Of a stretch of DNA of 64,000 nt, positions 59,987 to 64,000 are shown piece after piece. The notes below the pieces were generated by a model. That model had not been told where the DNA came from. It did not search any database and was given only the letters and a program-made list of their open reading frames with translations. Source of the stretch: Lonicera japonica (taxonomy: Eukaryota > Streptophyta > Magnoliopsida > Dipsacales > Caprifoliaceae); assembly GCA_021464415.1 (NCBI GenBank), contig CM038468.1, positions 62,265,220 to 62,329,219 on the forward strand, given 5' to 3'. The first letter of the stretch is position 1. Each line of letters opens with the position of its first letter. Position numbers and translations under genes: made by a program.

Positions 59987-60369
59987 ATGTGACGAGGAGA
60001 GTGATTTGATTAAGTAAATGCATGTAGAAAGAATACTACCTAATGATTGATTGGTTTCCCTGTTTATGATTGTTCGGACTCGGAGCTTCCTGTAACAGAG
60101 GAGACTGGGGAGAGATTTAAATGCTTTATAAAGCTCTTAGTTTGTGCCCATGGCAGGTTTCAGCATTAATTCTAGTAAAGATTTTGCAAGGTCTTCCCCC
60201 CCCCCCTAAATTCTTGTGATGGAGATATAATATTCTTTGTAAAGAGGTCCACATGAGTTTTTTGACCGAGGTTCTATTTTCCTGTAAATTTACTACTTTG
60301 CATAATGAAATCTTTCTTCGAATTGCTCATTGATTTTCCATATGATATTTGTACCGCACAAAATAATCT
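59987..60369 (+). other. 3' flank of the WVD2-like gene
   Basis: Probably the 3' UTR, with a C10 run at 60198-60207. No other feature. Confidence 0.45.
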
Positions 60370-61102
60370 GGAAAACAGGGATCCCTCCCAAGGTTAAAGT
60401 TTTTGCTTGATTGGCTTCTTGGAAAAGACACATGTGACTTGCTTCAAATCAGGAGGCCTCACTTAGCATTATCCCCCTCTCGGTGCAGCCTGTGCAAAAA
60501 GGAAAATTAATCTATAGATCATGTGCATCTACTCTGCTTATTTGCACAATTCATTTGGGATAAAGTGCGGATGGAATTTGAAATTATTGCTGCCATGCCC
60601 AGTTCTTGGAGTGATTTTCTGGGCATAGAATGGCAATTTAAAGGCAATAAGAATAAAGGTAAAGTGTTGTGGAGATGTTGTTTGATGGCAGTAGTATGGT
60701 GTCTATGGCAGGAGTGGAATGCTAGGGTGTTTGAGGATAGATTTTCAGAGGCCAGTGAAGTGTGGTGCAAGATTAAAATGACTGCTTCAGTTTGGGCAAG
60801 CTCTTCAAGGATGATCTTTGATCCCCTATCACTTTCTGATATTTCTAATAATTGGGGTGCTGTCTTAAATGGAGTTGGTCGATATTTGTAATATGGGGAT
60901 CTGTGGACGGTATTTACATAGGCCACTGATTGTTATTGTTGCTTTGTATTTCTGTTTTGGATTGTTGCTCTTTCATTTTGCGGCTGTGGTGGACCAGCGT
61001 CCACTGGAGACGTACTGTTCTGCTTTTGCCTTTTTGATTGAATCAATAAAGCTCTTGTTTCTGATAATAATAAGAATAATAATAATAATAACAATAATAA
61101 AC
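60370..61102 (+). pseudogene. LINE 3' end relic (zf-RVT domain) with (AAT)n tail
   Basis: The frame-shifted translation gives KTGIPPKVKVFAWLASW (with a TGA for Trp), RCSLCKKEN.SIDHVHLLC, FAQFIWDK, WCLWQEWNARVFEDR and ASVWASSSRM, the C-terminal zinc-binding region after plant LINE reverse transcriptase. The frame ends at 60891. An untranslated part follows, then AATAAAG and an (AAT)n-type tail (61064-61102). It is 5'-truncated, sense to the host gene, and distinct from the antisense LINE at 56.8-59.4 kb. No target duplication was identified. Confidence 0.75.
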
Positions 61103-61930
61103 TAATTTGGTTGTGTGCCTTGGAGCTTTTCCCTCAACTCAATTTATGGGTCCCAAAATTGTCAACATTTAAAAATTACGACCAAGGCCATTCTTGTTTC
61201 TCAAATTAGTTTGAACTGTAGCATCATTACCTTGTTTGGATAGAGGGAACAAAACTCAGCATTTGAGCAAAGGTCAAAATTTGGGATGCGAAAAAGTTGA
61301 AGTCGTTCGTTTAGGAAAATGAGATTTTACATACATGCAAGAAATTTGTTGGATTTTTGCAATCAAAATTTCCGAGTTGAACTTCCATGAGATGAGGTGT
61401 AATTTTCCAAACAATTTCACGACCATCCAAACAAGTGAAATTGTAATTTACGTTATTTCCAAAATTCTGCCAAACATGGGAAATTGCAATTGAAGGAATT
61501 TTAAATGATAGAATTATAAGTTCTATCATTTACAATTTCTATGAAAATTAGAATTACTACATCCAAACACAGGGAAATAAAATCAGCTTTGTAGGGAACA
61601 TTACATGGTGATACAAGCTACCATGAAGCATAAACCTCATTCTACAAATAGTTGCAAAGGACTGATATACACGTGCCAAAACACTCAATAATTACATACA
61701 ACCACCATGTAATACACAACAGGCATGTCTCAGTTCTGCTCTTTATTATGCTTAATGACTTGTCAATCTCCTATTGTACATGTTTCAATATTTATGTCCA
61801 TACTGGGTAAGAAGATTATTAAGTCTCCACCCGGTTGAAAATACTTCATTTATCAGTTGGCTGGAAGAACTATGGGAGATTCCTTCCACATTGAATATGT
61901 AAAACAGGCTAAGCTCCCAGTGAATCAGGA
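61103..61930. other. Intergenic DNA and 3' flank of the response regulator
   Basis: Weak inverted ends CCTTGTTTGGAT (~61231) and ATCCAAACACAGG (~61561) suggest a decayed MITE of ~340 bp. The last part is probably the 3' UTR of the minus-strand response regulator. No other gene. Confidence 0.4.
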
Positions 61931-64000
61931 TCAAGCGATGAATAGACCTTCGTCTATAACAGGATATTCAATTGAGTCACAAGGATGTTCATAATCAAAC
62001 CTCAGCGCATCATACAGGTAGGGAGGAACTTCAGCAATGAGTTCTGGATTGTTGCACTCGAAAACTTCTTTGTTTTGGAGACCAAGATTTGAGGAGGACA
62101 AATGCCCTCTAAGCAAAAAAGCATGCAGGTCTTCATCCAAGGATGAAAAGGCCGACCCCTTTCCCAAAATTAGGTTTCCCTCGGGAGATTCCAGTTCGTT
62201 TACAGAAACATGGTCTAAATGCTGATTCTTCATGTTCCATGTAGTACTGGTAATTGGCTCGAAAGGGTGAAAATTTGTGGTATGGCTCTCAGATTGCATG
62301 GAAAACAAGTTAGTTGTGTTTCCCCCTTGACTCGTTTGATTTTTGTATTTGGTGGCATAGGGAAGCTTATTTTCAGTGTGTGTCAGTTTATTATCACTTT
62401 CTTTGTTGAAAGGTTTAGGACTCAAAGAGGAAGGAGGCGATTCAATATTATTAACTTGGATGTGATGTTGGAGACTAGATAAAGCTAGATGGTTGAGGCT
62501 ATTCTCTAATTGGTGTGGCTTATGTTCTTGTTTGAATTGAATCTCCTTCACTTCTCCGCTCCAAGAGTACTGTGTTGGGATGGTAGAATCAAATGTTGAA
62601 AACCTCATGTTTGAATCAAGGGACCCAAAAGAGTGATTGAAACCCATTCTTGAACTGGTGGTCTTTTGAGGTTCAGGATTATCACCATTTATTGGCAATG
62701 AAACATTATTTGTCAGATCGCATTCATGGGCTTTGGGATTGGCATTTTGGACAAGAATATTGGTTGGAATTAGGTAGTTGCTATCGATTCTTGGCATATT
62801 GATTGAATGCTGAAGGCTGCATCCAGCAGGGTCCTTTAAAAGGAGATCTGAATGCTTTATCCCACCAAAAGAAGCTTTTAGATCGTTTTCCTTCTGTAAT
62901 CTACTCAAGTAGAGGCGGTACTTCTGCACAAATGGAAGGATATTTCTGTAATACTCTAGAGTGTATAACTAATATATGCAAGCTAGAAAATACCAGCAAA
63001 TTTAAAAAGTGCATATACAACCCATATATATTCGTACATGTATATGTTAGTGTTCTTTTGCCTTAGATAAGGGTAAAATTCAACAACTGTTAGCATTGTC
63101 TTCCTGCTAACAACTTCCATCCAAAATTAGTAGGCAAGAGTTGAAGTAGTACCTGCAAGTGGCTAGCAACATTTTCTCTTGTCAACCAAGGCACGTTCAT
63201 CAAGTCAAGTATTTTCTTAGGACCAACTTCTGCCAAATAGACATAAAACATCATGGCCCTCTAGAAGCGCATGATAAAGATGACAGCTACAGAATTGAAA
63301 CCCACTTTGATTACAAAACAAAAGTGGCCAGCATATTTAAAATGAAAATAATTAGGAGTGCTTATGACACTAACTATCAGGATACAAGACAGTCTGAGAA
63401 GGAGAGTTTATGATAAACTTACTATCAAATCCAATTTGGTTTACAGCTTTGACAAATTTCTGATGGAGATCTACAGTCCAAACTACTCTAGCTTTCTTCA
63501 GAGAAGAAGGATCGCCGTAGTCTTTTTCGTCCTGCTTGTTTTCGGCTTCTTTTCTCTTCTTTCCTAGAGTCAGGTCACCTCCACAAAGAAAGTAGCCATC
63601 ATCAGATTGATCAGATCCATTTCTCATCATCTCAAACTCTTCAATTCCTTCATGACTTTCAATATCTCTCACCTCGTGTATCTTCTTTCGAAAAACATGT
63701 TGCCAAATATTCCTAAGCTCTTTCATTCTTATCGGCTTAAGAAGATAATCACAGGCTCCATGTTGAACACCTTTCATAACCCTGCTGGTTTCTCCATCAA
63801 CAGACATCACTGTGCATATTCATAAAGTTAGGGTTAGAGAACAAATAATTTATGTTAATAAGAGTAAACATGAAACAGTTGTATATACTAAGGACAGCAA
63901 ACTGACTTATTACTGGAAGGTCCATCTCAAGTCCTACATGCTCCAAAAGCTTAAAACCATCCATGTCGGGCATGTTGACGTCACTGATTACTATGTCAAA
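61931..64000 (-). CDS. Type-B response regulator (ARR11-like), 5' end outside window
   Basis: Four exons are visible: 63907-64000 (partial), 63423-63809, 63153-63229 and 61931-62923, all GT-AG and in frame, giving 516 aa. The receiver-domain part has [20 protein letters not shown] with the phospho-accepting Asp (first Asp of DVNMPD) and the conserved Lys in DYLLKPIRM. An acidic linker and a basic KKRKE follow, then the GARP/Myb DNA-binding domain [19 protein letters not shown] ... [20 protein letters not shown] ... [14 protein letters not shown]. The long Ser/Asn/Gln-rich C-terminus fits the activation region. Type-B ARRs are nuclear transcription factors activated by phosphorelay from cytokinin receptors. 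Receiver and linker wording is closest to Arabidopsis ARR11. About 50 N-terminal residues lie beyond 64000. Nothing looks broken. Confidence 0.92.

Noticed and set aside
60519..60926. Host gene on the plus or minus strand at 60.5-60.9 kb
   Set aside because: The plus-strand peptide is the zf-RVT C-terminus of a LINE with upstream frameshifts; the minus frame is its shadow.
62219..63066. Plus-strand frames antisense to the response regulator
   Set aside because: They overlap the well supported exon of the type-B regulator and have no recognisable content.

Overview
This is a 64-kb piece of a plant nuclear genome, almost certainly a eudicot. The genes are intron-rich and match plant-only families, intergenic DNA is AT-rich, and the left edge is a decayed piece of chloroplast rRNA operon. 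No prokaryotic or viral gene set is present. Only five host genes could be assembled; the rest is transposable-element DNA in several layers.

Layout. 1-1117: nuclear copy of plastid DNA (trnA-UGC intron, trnA 3' exon, 5' end of 23S rRNA). About 1.5-11.1 kb: low-complexity AT-rich repeats that I read as a head-to-tail Helitron array on the minus strand, containing a tandem TRIM retroelement (7187-7984). 12.57-14.69 kb: RING E3 ligase of the AIRP2 family, minus strand. 15-23.7 kb: MITEs and a decayed non-coding retroelement. 24.40-26.92 kb: HHL1, a chloroplast photosystem II protection protein, plus strand. 27.39-29.92 kb: CYP71-type cytochrome P450, minus strand, cut off after the haem-binding loop. 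31-43 kb: a 1.2-kb foldback element, a solo LTR, two adjacent PIF/Harbinger elements, and a Helitron carrying a captured thioredoxin-like exon. 43.4-50.6 kb: a retroelement relic split by a 2-kb LTR, then a broken Copia element split by a Gypsy-type solo LTR. 51.3-54.05 kb: three foldback elements. 54.40-59.99 kb: WVD2-like/TPX2-family microtubule gene, plus strand, whose last intron holds a LINE that itself holds a solo LTR. 60.37-61.10 kb: a second LINE relic. 61.93-64.00 kb: type-B response regulator (ARR11-like), minus strand, cut by the window end.

The five genes have unrelated jobs (ABA/ubiquitin signalling, photosystem II protection, oxidative metabolism, microtubules, cytokinin output), so this is an ordinary plant gene neighbourhood and not a functional cluster. 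The most informative content is the insertion history: nested elements whose target-site duplications can be read directly, a LINE whose 14-bp duplication copied a host splice donor, a gene-capturing Helitron, and tandem TRIM and Helitron arrays. All exon structures were inferred by eye from splice signals, frame continuity and remembered family sequences; none was checked by alignment.
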